Assembly (NCBI GenBank): GCA_028699365.1
Contig: JAQVUQ010000027.1
Span: 1-13,944 of the forward strand
Direction of reading: 5' to 3'
Length of the DNA: 13,944 bases
DNA from: UBA5359 sp028699365 [NCBI: bacterium]
Lineage (GTDB): Bacteria; UBP13; UBA5359
This document shows, one piece after another, positions 1-6,419 of this stretch; position 1 is the stretch's first letter; each line of letters opens with the position of its first letter. The position numbers were made by a program, and so were the translations under genes. Under the pieces are notes generated by a model. The model saw only the letters and a program-made list of their open reading frames with translations, searched no databases and was not told where the DNA came from.

Positions 1-1
1 C

Positions 2-862
2 AACAACTCCTTCCCGGTAATGTACTATAACAAGGATATCTTCGATAAGATGAAGATGCCCTATCCCACCAACGATATGACCCTGGAAGAAGTGGTGGAA
101 CTGGCCAGGAAGATGACCATCAGAGAGGCCAACGGTAAAGCCAGGCAGTTCGGCCTGATAAACGGTATGAGCTGGCAGCAACTCGGCGTGCTTCACGGGG
201 GAGAGCTCTGGAGCAAGGACGGCAGCAAGTGCAACATCAACAGCGAGCCGTTCCGCAAGGGAATAAAGTTCACCAAGGATGTATACGCCACCTATAAAAT
301 AGCACCGTATCCTCAGGAATCCAAGGATATGGGCAACCGCGAGCAGTTTATCGGCGGCAGGGCGGCCATGTATCTTGGCAACACCTGGGAGATAGCCACC
401 TTCAAGATTCAGAACAGGGGAGCCAACAGGCTGAACTACGGTTGTGTGATGGCGCCGGTGCCTAAGGGAGGCAAGAGAGCCTATCTGGCGGGAGGCAACA
501 TTCTGGGAGTCAACGCCAAAAGCAAGAACAAGGATCTGGCGTTCGAGCTGGCTAAGTTCATGTGCCAGCCGGAGAGCATCAAATTCCTCATAGGCATGGG
601 GGATTCCGTGCCGTTACGTCCTGAAGGCGAAGAGATGGATTTCCTGATGAACAATCCCACCCACCCCAAGGATGTGGCTGAGAACATTCATAAGGGCATG
701 GAGTATATGGTTCCTTTCAATTCCATATACAGCAGCCGGGTGGTGCCGGATCAGTTCGACAAGGCTGTTGCGGAAGAGATGGACAAGTACGTTCTTCTGG
801 GCCAGGATCTGGATAAGACACTCAAGGAGATGGAGAGCCGGATAGCCGGGGCTATGCGATAG
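2..862 (+). CDS. Sugar ABC transporter solute-binding protein (family 1), 5'-truncated
   Basis: This is the C-terminal part (286 residues visible) of an extracytoplasmic solute-binding protein of the sugar ABC-transporter type. Such proteins capture oligosaccharides and deliver them to a membrane permease. The frame is open from base 2 and reads N-N-S-F-P-V-M-Y-Y-N-K-D-I-F-D, the typical PVMYYNKDLF segment of family 1 binding proteins. A later YLGNTWEIATF stretch, a G-K-R-A-Y-L-A-G-G-N loop and the AFELAKFMCQPE helix are also family-like. The Met at 20 lies inside this conserved segment, so it is not the true start. The usual length is about 400-450 residues, so the signal peptide and the first lobe lie upstream of the window. 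No permease or ATPase gene follows; a strong terminator does, so any partner genes lie upstream or elsewhere. The ligand cannot be read from the sequence, although the neighbours suggest a sulfated or amino-sugar oligosaccharide. Confidence 0.9.
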   Translation, partial: NNSFPVMYYNKDIFDKMKMPYPTNDMTLEEVVELARKMTIREANGKARQFGLINGMSWQQLGVLHGGELWSKDGSKCNINSEPFRKGIKFTKDVYATYKIAPYPQESKDMGNREQFIGGRAAMYLGNTWEIATFKIQNRGANRLNYGCVMAPVPKGGKRAYLAGGNILGVNAKSKNKDLAFELAKFMCQPESIKFLIGMGDSVPLRPEGEEMDFLMNNPTHPKDVAENIHKGMEYMVPFNSIYSSRVVPDQFDKAVAEEMDKYVLLGQDLDKTLKEMESRIAGAMR

Positions 863-896
863 CAAATACGCTTACAGTTTAAGGTAATTTTTCTAT

Positions 897-931
897 ACAG
901 GGGACTGCCAAATTGATTGACAGTCCCCTGT
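897..931 (+). terminator. Rho-independent terminator of the solute-binding-protein gene
   Basis: A perfect 11-bp inverted repeat (ACAGGGGACTG at 897-907 and CAGTCCCCTGT at 921-931) encloses a 13-nt loop and is followed by a short T-rich tract (CGTTTTCTC). It lies 35 nt after the stop codon at 862. On the minus strand the hairpin would be followed by an A-rich stretch instead of a U tract. It therefore looks like a plus-strand terminator and not an efficient bidirectional one, even though the minus-strand HAD gene converges on it. Confidence 0.85.
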
Positions 932-970
932 CGTTTTCTCCGGGTTCATCAAAGCACAAAGTTCCAAGCT

Positions 971-1861
971 TCATATTTTCTTCCAGGGCGGGTTCTCCGG
1001 CAGATATTCTTCGAACTTGGCAACCAGCTTAGCCTCATAAGCGCCGGCATACTGACCGTTGATGAATTTATCGAAGGCCTCCTCATGGAACCTCTGCCAG
1101 GAGGCATCCTCATAGCCGGGGTTAATGGGATAGAAGAGTGCATTGTTGGCTTTGGCCGCCTTATAATCGCCGGGAGCATCACCGATCATCAAGACGTGCT
1201 CGGGGGCATAACGAGCTTTCATGGCAAAAGAGAGATGTTCTTTCTTGTTGCCCATCTCCTGCCCGGCTATGACCTTAACACAGCAGTCTATGTCGTGCTC
1301 CTGCCACTCTCTGACCAGAGCTTCATGGGGAGTGGCGGAAACGACGAGGGCATCGGCATGCTCGTTTATCTTCTGCAGACTTTTACGCACAAACGGGAAG
1401 GGAGGCACACCGCGAACGATCTCTTCAACCGATCTGTTGACGGCTTTTGACCATTCCAATGCCTGGCTCAGAACCGGATCGCCTGTTTCGGCTACGATCT
1501 TCTCCAGCGTGACATTGCCGAGCCTGGTTTCGGTATCCACCCATTTGCGCAGAGAGTCCACCTGCGGCATGACGATGCCGCGTTGCTTCACTTCAATCCT
1601 CTCTGCCAGCAAATCAAAGACCATCAACAGTGCGGGGAAGCGGTTTGTGCCGCGCCATTTGGAGTAGAGGTTAACGAATTCCGCCGCCTCGCGGGCGTAT
1701 TTGGAAACGGCCTGCAACTCCCAGCAATTTATGATGTTGGGGATGAAGCACTCTTTGTGCTTTATCTCCATGGTGTCGAAGGCGCAACCGTCGGAATCTA
1801 CTCCGACCAGAAAGTCATGCTCCTTCCTGAAATCCCTCAATGCCCGGGCTGGATCGCTCAT
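971..1861 (-). CDS. HAD-superfamily hydrolase (predicted phosphatase)
   Basis: This 296-residue protein is a haloacid-dehalogenase superfamily hydrolase, most likely a cytoplasmic small-molecule phosphatase. All four HAD motifs are visible. Motif I is VGVDSDG with nucleophile D22 and acid/base D24. Motif II is VVSATP with S175. Motif III is the GNKKEHL lysine (K206 or K207). Motif IV is MIGDAPGD with D228 and D232. The roughly 120 residues between motifs I and II form a large helical insertion of the C1-cap type, where substrate specificity normally resides. The start at 1861 is supported by AGGAGG (complement of 1870-1875) with 8-nt spacing. The gene is divergent from the operon beginning at 2097 and convergent with the solute-binding-protein gene. 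A sugar-phosphate substrate would suit the locus, but nothing in the sequence names it. Confidence 0.9.
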   Translation of the reverse strand: MSDPARALRDFRKEHDFLVGVDSDGCAFDTMEIKHKECFIPNIINCWELQAVSKYAREAAEFVNLYSKWRGTNRFPALLMVFDLLAERIEVKQRGIVMPQVDSLRKWVDTETRLGNVTLEKIVAETGDPVLSQALEWSKAVNRSVEEIVRGVPPFPFVRKSLQKINEHADALVVSATPHEALVREWQEHDIDCCVKVIAGQEMGNKKEHLSFAMKARYAPEHVLMIGDAPGDYKAAKANNALFYPINPGYEDASWQRFHEEAFDKFINGQYAGAYEAKLVAKFEEYLPENPPWKKI

Positions 1862-2006
1862 ATGCCTAGCCTCCTGCTTTGCCTTTAATCTCCAGCAAAA
1901 AATGCTTTATACGGTTACCTTTTTAGAATATAACCAAAAGGACGATTCTGTAAAGGCCTGATTTTTAGAGGTTCTTGAAGGAATGAATGAATTTTTGTCG
2001 AATATA

Positions 2007-2018
2007 TGCATATATGCA
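2007..2018. promoter_or_regulatory. Candidate operator site 1 (perfect palindrome TGCATATATGCA)
   Basis: This is a perfect 12-bp palindrome. An overlapping perfect 14-bp palindrome, ATATATGCATATAT, covers 2002-2015. It lies 78 nt upstream of the first gene of the six-gene operon. Near-identical copies occur at 11190-11201, before the GntR/LacI-type regulator gene, and at 12436-12447, before the beta-helix gene. The position before three separate units and the dyad symmetry fit an operator for a dimeric GntR-family regulator, presumably the one encoded at 11233. Binding is inferred. Confidence 0.65.
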
Positions 2019-2084
2019 GATGCTTTGAGCTGTGCAAGCGTAGATCGGGTAAATAAGATTTGGAGTATATGCTCTGAAGAAGGA

Positions 2085-2090
2085 AAGGAG
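2085..2090 (+). promoter_or_regulatory. Shine-Dalgarno that sets the start of the zinc-protein gene at 2097
   Basis: AAGGAG with a 6-nt spacer precedes ATG 2097. The in-frame upstream ATG at 1983 has a purine run directly against it with no spacing, and using it would place the operator palindrome inside the coding region. The downstream start also gives an N-terminus that aligns with P1 nuclease. Confidence 0.75.
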
Positions 2091-2096
2091 ACAGGG

Positions 2097-3392
2097 ATGC
2101 CAGGTACAGCAGGTCATTCAATGCTGACGAAACGGGGGCTGGAATGTCTTGCCGAAAGTGAGTTGTCTCTTTGGGGTGAATATGCCGATGCCTTGCAGAC
2201 GGAGTATTGTGCGTATCCCGATCTGCATTACAAGGATCCTGTAAGCACGTCTCCGTATTTATGCTTTGTGGACGGCATTCCGTTTCATTACATCCCGCAT
2301 GAGCCGGTGGAGTACAACAACTGGCGTGTCGAGACCGTCGGCGGTAAGGGCAGGCTGATCGCTCTCCCGCTTCCCGAGAATACACACTACAGACATTGTG
2401 CCGTGGCCTTTCCCTTCTATTTCAGGAACATGGCTGCAGCTCTAGCCGAGGGCAGGCAGGACGATGCTGCCAAATTCGCCGGTTGTTTATGCCACGCTCT
2501 TGAAGACAACGCCAGCCTTGTGCATGGTATGGAGGGTGTTGACGGTACAGACATTTTTGTTGTGGATCGGTTGGTGGCGCCGCCTCCGGATCAGCCGTAT
2601 ATGGTGTCCTCTATGCTTCTGGGGGGCAATCCGGCGGACCCGGGTCAGCAGAATTATAAACCGAAGCTGCTGGGCATGAATCCGCAGGAGGCCGGCTTCC
2701 ATCTGTATACTCGTTTCTGTGAGACGGTTATCGCCAACCGTTTCCATATTCTGCCCGTATTGCAGGCTGTCTATGCGGGAGATGAAGCCCAAAGATCATA
2801 TCACGAGACAGAGGTCTCCATCAGAATTATACATTTGCTGGCTGATGTGCTGCATACGGCCGTCGTGATAGCGACAGGAAGTTATGTGGAGGATGAAAAG
2901 GCGCCCTTGCAAAGAATAGCTCTGGAGAACGTCCGGGCGGTCAGACGTCCGCGCCATCTTTCTCTGTATAGGTTTACGCCGTTTATAAAGGGCGCCTGCC
3001 TGAATGCACAGCGGCAGCCCGTGCCGCTGGCGCTTGAATTCGACGACGGGGCTTGTCTGGAGTATGAGAACGGCCTGGGCATGGGGGCACATGCGGAGTT
3101 TATATTCGAGTATTTCCTGCCCGCAAATACCTTTGACAGGTTGACTGGTGCCCTGGGTCTGCATCCTCAATTGGGCCGCAAGGGACATGTAAAGTTTGAA
3201 TGGGAGCTTGACGAGCGTATCATCTGGGAAGACGAGTATGCCGAAGGGCACATGGCTTCGGTATTCGATCTGGATGTGAGCGGTGGATGCCGGCTGGTGC
3301 TGCGAGGCAAGGCGTTGACCGATTACTGGCTTGATAAGGGTAACAATATCGTGCTGGCGGACCCTGTTCTAATTCGCTCGGTGACGGCATAA
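2097..3392 (+). CDS. P1 nuclease/phospholipase C-like zinc protein with C-terminal NPCBM-like domain
   Basis: This predicted protein has 431 residues. Residues 1 to about 255 carry the metal-ligand pattern of the S1/P1 nuclease and zinc-dependent phospholipase C fold. The elements are GH7 near the N-terminus, a candidate D42, H64 in a FHYI segment, H133-x3-D137-x5-H143, and H246-x3-D250. The H-x3-D-x5-H spacing matches both families, while the final H-x3-D pair is P1-like. The N-terminus PGTAGH aligns with WGALGH of P1 nuclease, with Pro in place of the Trp whose main-chain groups bind zinc. Residues from about 345 to 430 resemble an NPCBM (novel putative carbohydrate-binding module) domain, with FDRLTGALGLHP, VKFEWELD and FDLDVSGG segments. 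There is no signal peptide, whereas characterised relatives are secreted. It opens the six-gene operon, with the next ATG 13 nt after its stop. Substrate unknown; a phosphodiesterase or glycan-linked phosphate ester hydrolase is possible. The fold call is from motif spacing and needs a profile search. Confidence 0.65.
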   Translation: MPGTAGHSMLTKRGLECLAESELSLWGEYADALQTEYCAYPDLHYKDPVSTSPYLCFVDGIPFHYIPHEPVEYNNWRVETVGGKGRLIALPLPENTHYRHCAVAFPFYFRNMAAALAEGRQDDAAKFAGCLCHALEDNASLVHGMEGVDGTDIFVVDRLVAPPPDQPYMVSSMLLGGNPADPGQQNYKPKLLGMNPQEAGFHLYTRFCETVIANRFHILPVLQAVYAGDEAQRSYHETEVSIRIIHLLADVLHTAVVIATGSYVEDEKAPLQRIALENVRAVRRPRHLSLYRFTPFIKGACLNAQRQPVPLALEFDDGACLEYENGLGMGAHAEFIFEYFLPANTFDRLTGALGLHPQLGRKGHVKFEWELDERIIWEDEYAEGHMASVFDLDVSGGCRLVLRGKALTDYWLDKGNNIVLADPVLIRSVTA

Positions 3393-3405
3393 AAAGGAGA
3401 AATCA

Positions 3406-4659
3406 ATGATCGGCAATGACAAGGAGATACTGGCTCCGCTGATCGACCGATTAATGGAGCTGTCGATGAGACCGCAGGAGGAGTTCAAGAAGACTCTCTG
3501 GTCGGTTCATCAGAGCGGAGTAAAAGCTTCCAAGACTCCGGTTACGGTTTACTATGAAGGCATTCCATTCAAAGCATGGGAACAGGTCTTCGGTGAGAAC
3601 TGGCTTGGATGTGGAACGGAATTGGGCCGGGCCGTAGAATTTGATCTGCGCCGTCGTATCTGGGTGGCGGAGAACGTGCCGGACGATCACATCGTCTGGC
3701 CCATGTTTATTCTGCCGGCGCCGAATAAATGGACCAGAGACTGGAACGTTCCTCTGGTATGGAAAGAGAGCGATGATGAATTAGGTGCGCAGGGGTATAA
3801 CCCGCCGATGTCGGACGGTATTGACCTGTCCCGGCTTACCGTACCTCTGGTAGAGGTGGACGAACCGGGGGCAGGCCGTCTCCTGGCACAGGCGGAAGAG
3901 CTCCTGGCGGGCAGAATAGCCGTGCAGATGCATTATCCTCTTATCAGCTACAGCCCGTTCGATTTGGCGGTGGAGATGCGCGGCATGGACAGTATCTGTC
4001 TGGATATCATCGATTGCCCGGAAAAGGTCCACGGTCTGATGGATTTCATAACCGGGGCTATTGTGGGGCATCAGCACATGCGGCAGGAGAAGGGCTGGAT
4101 CAACTGTCATGCCGATCCGACGGGGCGTTATCAGGCGATAGGCTTCAGAGTTCACTGTGCCGCTCTACCGCAGCGGATAAATTCAGGCGGACTGGGTCTT
4201 GTCGACGAATGGGCCTACATCTCTGCTCAGACCAGCGCCTGTCTGGGCCCGGCGCAGTATGAAGAGTTCGTTCACCGGTATAACGCCAGGCTGGCGAAGT
4301 TATTCAGTGAGAGGACGGTTTACTATCACGGCTGCGAATGCCTTGACCGTAAAATAGGCATAATCGCCGGTCTGCCGAATCTGCGGCGTTTTCATGTATC
4401 GCCCTGGTCATCGGTTGAGCGGGCCAGAGAACAGTTCCGTGACAGCGGAGTTGTTCTGGAAGTCCATTCACATCCGGGGAAGGTCCTCTTCGGCCAGACC
4501 GAAGCAGAGGTCAAGGCGGACTTGGCGGTGCTGATCTCGCAGGCGGAGGGCGTTCCCCTGGATCTCAATCTCAGCGACATCAACACCTTCAACGGCCGTC
4601 CTGAGAGCATCATCTCCTGGGCCAGACTGGCGCAGGAAGCGGCAGAGAATATTTCTTAG
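3406..4659 (+). CDS. Uroporphyrinogen decarboxylase (URO-D)/MtaA-like family protein
   Basis: This 417-residue soluble protein resembles the URO-D superfamily, which includes both haem-pathway uroporphyrinogen decarboxylases and zinc-dependent corrinoid:coenzyme M methyltransferases such as MtaA. The C-terminal half is the clearest part. It has a YYHGCECLD motif (H308-G-C310-E-C312) where methyltransferase members place a zinc-binding H-x-C, then an SPWSSVERAREQF helix and an E-V-H354-S-H356-P-G-K strand-turn typical of the barrel. The usual third cysteine ligand near the C-terminus is not evident; C312, H354 or H356 could stand in. No other haem-biosynthesis gene is present, so true uroporphyrinogen decarboxylation is unlikely. 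AAGGAG is followed by a 6-7-nt spacer before ATG 3406. Its place inside a glycan operon is notable: it could remove a methyl or carboxyl group from a substrate, but that is speculation. Confidence 0.75.
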   Translation: MIGNDKEILAPLIDRLMELSMRPQEEFKKTLWSVHQSGVKASKTPVTVYYEGIPFKAWEQVFGENWLGCGTELGRAVEFDLRRRIWVAENVPDDHIVWPMFILPAPNKWTRDWNVPLVWKESDDELGAQGYNPPMSDGIDLSRLTVPLVEVDEPGAGRLLAQAEELLAGRIAVQMHYPLISYSPFDLAVEMRGMDSICLDIIDCPEKVHGLMDFITGAIVGHQHMRQEKGWINCHADPTGRYQAIGFRVHCAALPQRINSGGLGLVDEWAYISAQTSACLGPAQYEEFVHRYNARLAKLFSERTVYYHGCECLDRKIGIIAGLPNLRRFHVSPWSSVERAREQFRDSGVVLEVHSHPGKVLFGQTEAEVKADLAVLISQAEGVPLDLNLSDINTFNGRPESIISWARLAQEAAENIS

Positions 4660-4674
4660 TGAGGATAAAGAAAG

Positions 4675-6378
4675 ATGGTTATTGATAATGTAGTAAAGGC
4701 TATGTCTCTCGACGAAAAGATAGGCCAAATGTTTACCCTGGGTTTTCTGGGATCGGTTGTTACCCCGGAAGTAAGAGAGTCGATAATCTCTCTCCATGCC
4801 GGCGGGCTGAGAATAACACCCAACGCCGTGGTCAACTTCAAGCGATACAAGAAAGTGCTGGACATTGACGCCGACGGGAACAAAAGAGATCCCGGGCCGG
4901 TGCCTACGCCGCATATGCTGCCGGAGGAACTGCAACGAACGCTCAACGATCTTCAGGAACTGGCGGTGTCGCGCCCGCATGGCATACCGTTGCACATTTC
5001 CGCTGACGTTGAAGGCGGGGTTTCCGCCGATATTTCCAGAGGCTATCCTCTTTTTCCCTCATCTATGGGGCTGGCCTGCCAGGATGACCCGGATCTTTTT
5101 TACCGGGTTGCCAAAGCGGTAGCCAGGTCCCTGCGCACCACAGGCGTAAATATGATACATTCTCCCGTCCTCGATGTGGTCGATCATCCGTTCAGCCCGG
5201 AGATAAATATCCGCAGCTACGCCGACGATCCTCAGAAGGTGGCGCTGTATGCAGGCGAGGCACTAAGGGCTTTCTCCGAAGAGGGTGTTATCGCCACCGG
5301 CAAGCATTTTCCCGGTCGGGGCTACTCCAGGAAGGACGTTCACTATGAGGAAGACATCTGTTCTGTCTTGCTGGAAGATATGCTTGACGGTGAGTTGCTG
5401 CCGTATACACAGCTTATAGCGGCAGGTTTGCCGGCTGTGATGCTGGCCCATTCCATCTATCCGGGGCTGGGTAGCGATCTTCCGGTCACTATTTCCGGTG
5501 AGATAGCCCAAAAGCTCTTGAAGGAGAGGATGGGCTTCAAGGGAGTTGTTACTACGGATGCCATCACCATGGAGGGTATCCTCAGTATCTGCCCGGTAGA
5601 GGAAGCCTGTGCCCGGGCCATACAGGCCGGATGCGATCTGGTGCTTTATAAGACAACCGATGTCAAAGCAGCCAGGCTGGCTATGGAAACGGTCAAAAGC
5701 TGGGTAATGGACGGCAGGATACCGGAAGAGAGAATCGATGACGGCGTCAGGCGTATCCTGGCCATGAAAGCTGATGCAGGTCTTTTCGACGAGGGCTGGC
5801 GGACTGTGCCGGAGGAGCTCAGGGCCCATCTCGATGATCCGGAAGTACGCAATCTCAGCCGCCGGGCGGCGCAGGTCGCCACTCTGGGAATGAGAGACAG
5901 AAAGAATATACTGCCTGTCAGCGGCGGCAGCAAGATACTGGTGGTGGAGCAGGCGATGTTTCTCTGCCGCTATACCTACGATTCGGATTTCCACCCGTAT
6001 ATGCTCTGGGAATACTTGGATAATATCTATCCGGGAGCCGGGCTGGTCAGGCTGGATATGTTCGGTACCGATGAAGATCTGGCCGAGGTCCGGGAAACGG
6101 CATCCGGCTATGACCTGATAGTGGCCACCAATATTTACAGCCGCGGCGCCAGGCCCAATACCGACTTTCTGAAACAGGTCATAGCCCGGACGGATAAGGA
6201 TGTTATCGTGGTAACCAACTCTCCCTTCCCGGCCACGGTCACCGGTGAGATGGATACGGTTGTATGCATCTTCTCTGAAATGCCGGAAAGCCTTCGGGCC
6301 GGGGCTGAAGTCATTGCCGGGCGATTGCCGGCAGGGAACCGGTTGCCTATCGGATGTATAGAGCCTTATATACGCTGA
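4675..6378 (+). CDS. Glycoside hydrolase family 3, NagZ-type beta-N-acetylhexosaminidase
   Basis: This 567-residue enzyme belongs to glycoside hydrolase family 3. It should release terminal beta-linked N-acetylhexosamine (or possibly another beta-sugar) from oligosaccharides by a retaining mechanism. The N-terminal barrel opens with M-S-L-D-E-K-I-G-Q-M-F and carries VEGG. The KHFPG motif (K210, H211) is followed at exactly the NagZ spacing by the D221-V-H223 acid/base dyad. The nucleophile is D295 in VVTTDAITMEG. The DxH dyad is the hallmark of N-acetylglucosaminidases in this family and supports NagZ-type chemistry over beta-glucosidase. Residues from about 400 to 567 form a C-terminal alpha/beta domain not found in minimal NagZ proteins of about 340 residues. 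One oddity is R215, where the family usually has His (KHFPGHG). No signal peptide is visible, so it probably acts in the cytoplasm on imported oligosaccharides. The start lies 15 nt after the preceding stop, with GAGGATAAAGAAAG upstream. Confidence 0.9.
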   Translation: MVIDNVVKAMSLDEKIGQMFTLGFLGSVVTPEVRESIISLHAGGLRITPNAVVNFKRYKKVLDIDADGNKRDPGPVPTPHMLPEELQRTLNDLQELAVSRPHGIPLHISADVEGGVSADISRGYPLFPSSMGLACQDDPDLFYRVAKAVARSLRTTGVNMIHSPVLDVVDHPFSPEINIRSYADDPQKVALYAGEALRAFSEEGVIATGKHFPGRGYSRKDVHYEEDICSVLLEDMLDGELLPYTQLIAAGLPAVMLAHSIYPGLGSDLPVTISGEIAQKLLKERMGFKGVVTTDAITMEGILSICPVEEACARAIQAGCDLVLYKTTDVKAARLAMETVKSWVMDGRIPEERIDDGVRRILAMKADAGLFDEGWRTVPEELRAHLDDPEVRNLSRRAAQVATLGMRDRKNILPVSGGSKILVVEQAMFLCRYTYDSDFHPYMLWEYLDNIYPGAGLVRLDMFGTDEDLAEVRETASGYDLIVATNIYSRGARPNTDFLKQVIARTDKDVIVVTNSPFPATVTGEMDTVVCIFSEMPESLRAGAEVIAGRLPAGNRLPIGCIEPYIR

Positions 6379-6392
6379 TCCGATTATATACG
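6366..6392 (+). repeat. Direct repeat TTATATACG x2 at the GH3-sulfatase junction
   Basis: TTATATACG occurs at 6366-6374, in the last codons of the GH3 gene, and again at 6384-6392, with an 18-bp period. The second copy overlaps the 8-bp palindrome ATACGTAT at 6388-6395. This is the longest gap in the operon (41 nt), so an internal regulatory or promoter element is possible. The motif is short and AT-rich, so chance is also possible. Confidence 0.35.
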
Positions 6393-6419
6393 TATGGTGT
6401 TTTTGAAAGCGAGAAAGGT

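Larger units (their letters stand above)
1862..2096. promoter_or_regulatory. Divergent intergenic control region between the HAD gene and the six-gene operon
   Basis: This 235-bp AT-rich stretch separates two divergent transcription units and must hold at least the promoter of the plus-strand operon. It contains the palindromic candidate operator at 2007-2018. A weak second copy lies at 2062-2073 (GGAGTATATGCT, 8 of 12 positions matching). A TTGAAG element at 1975-1980 could serve as a -35 box with GAATAT at 2000-2005, but the 19-nt spacing is long and I do not consider the promoter placed. A short imperfect inverted repeat (GGTTA at 1913-1917 and TAACC at 1931-1935) is also present and has no clear role. 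Confidence 0.6.

Noticed and set aside
917-1450. Plus-strand open frame of 177 codons across the HAD gene and terminator
   Set aside because: It begins inside the terminator hairpin and lies antisense to the HAD gene, whose four motifs are intact. It has no recognisable domain and is a shadow frame.
1983-2096. In-frame extension of the zinc-protein gene starting at ATG 1983
   Set aside because: It has a poor ribosome site, would put the palindromic operator inside the gene, and adds 38 residues before a family-like N-terminus. ATG 2097 has AAGGAG at 6-nt spacing.
6354-6419. Extended sulfatase start overlapping the GH3 gene
   Set aside because: The 22 extra residues are not sulfatase-like and not a convincing signal peptide. 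ATG 6420 has GAGAAAGG directly upstream.
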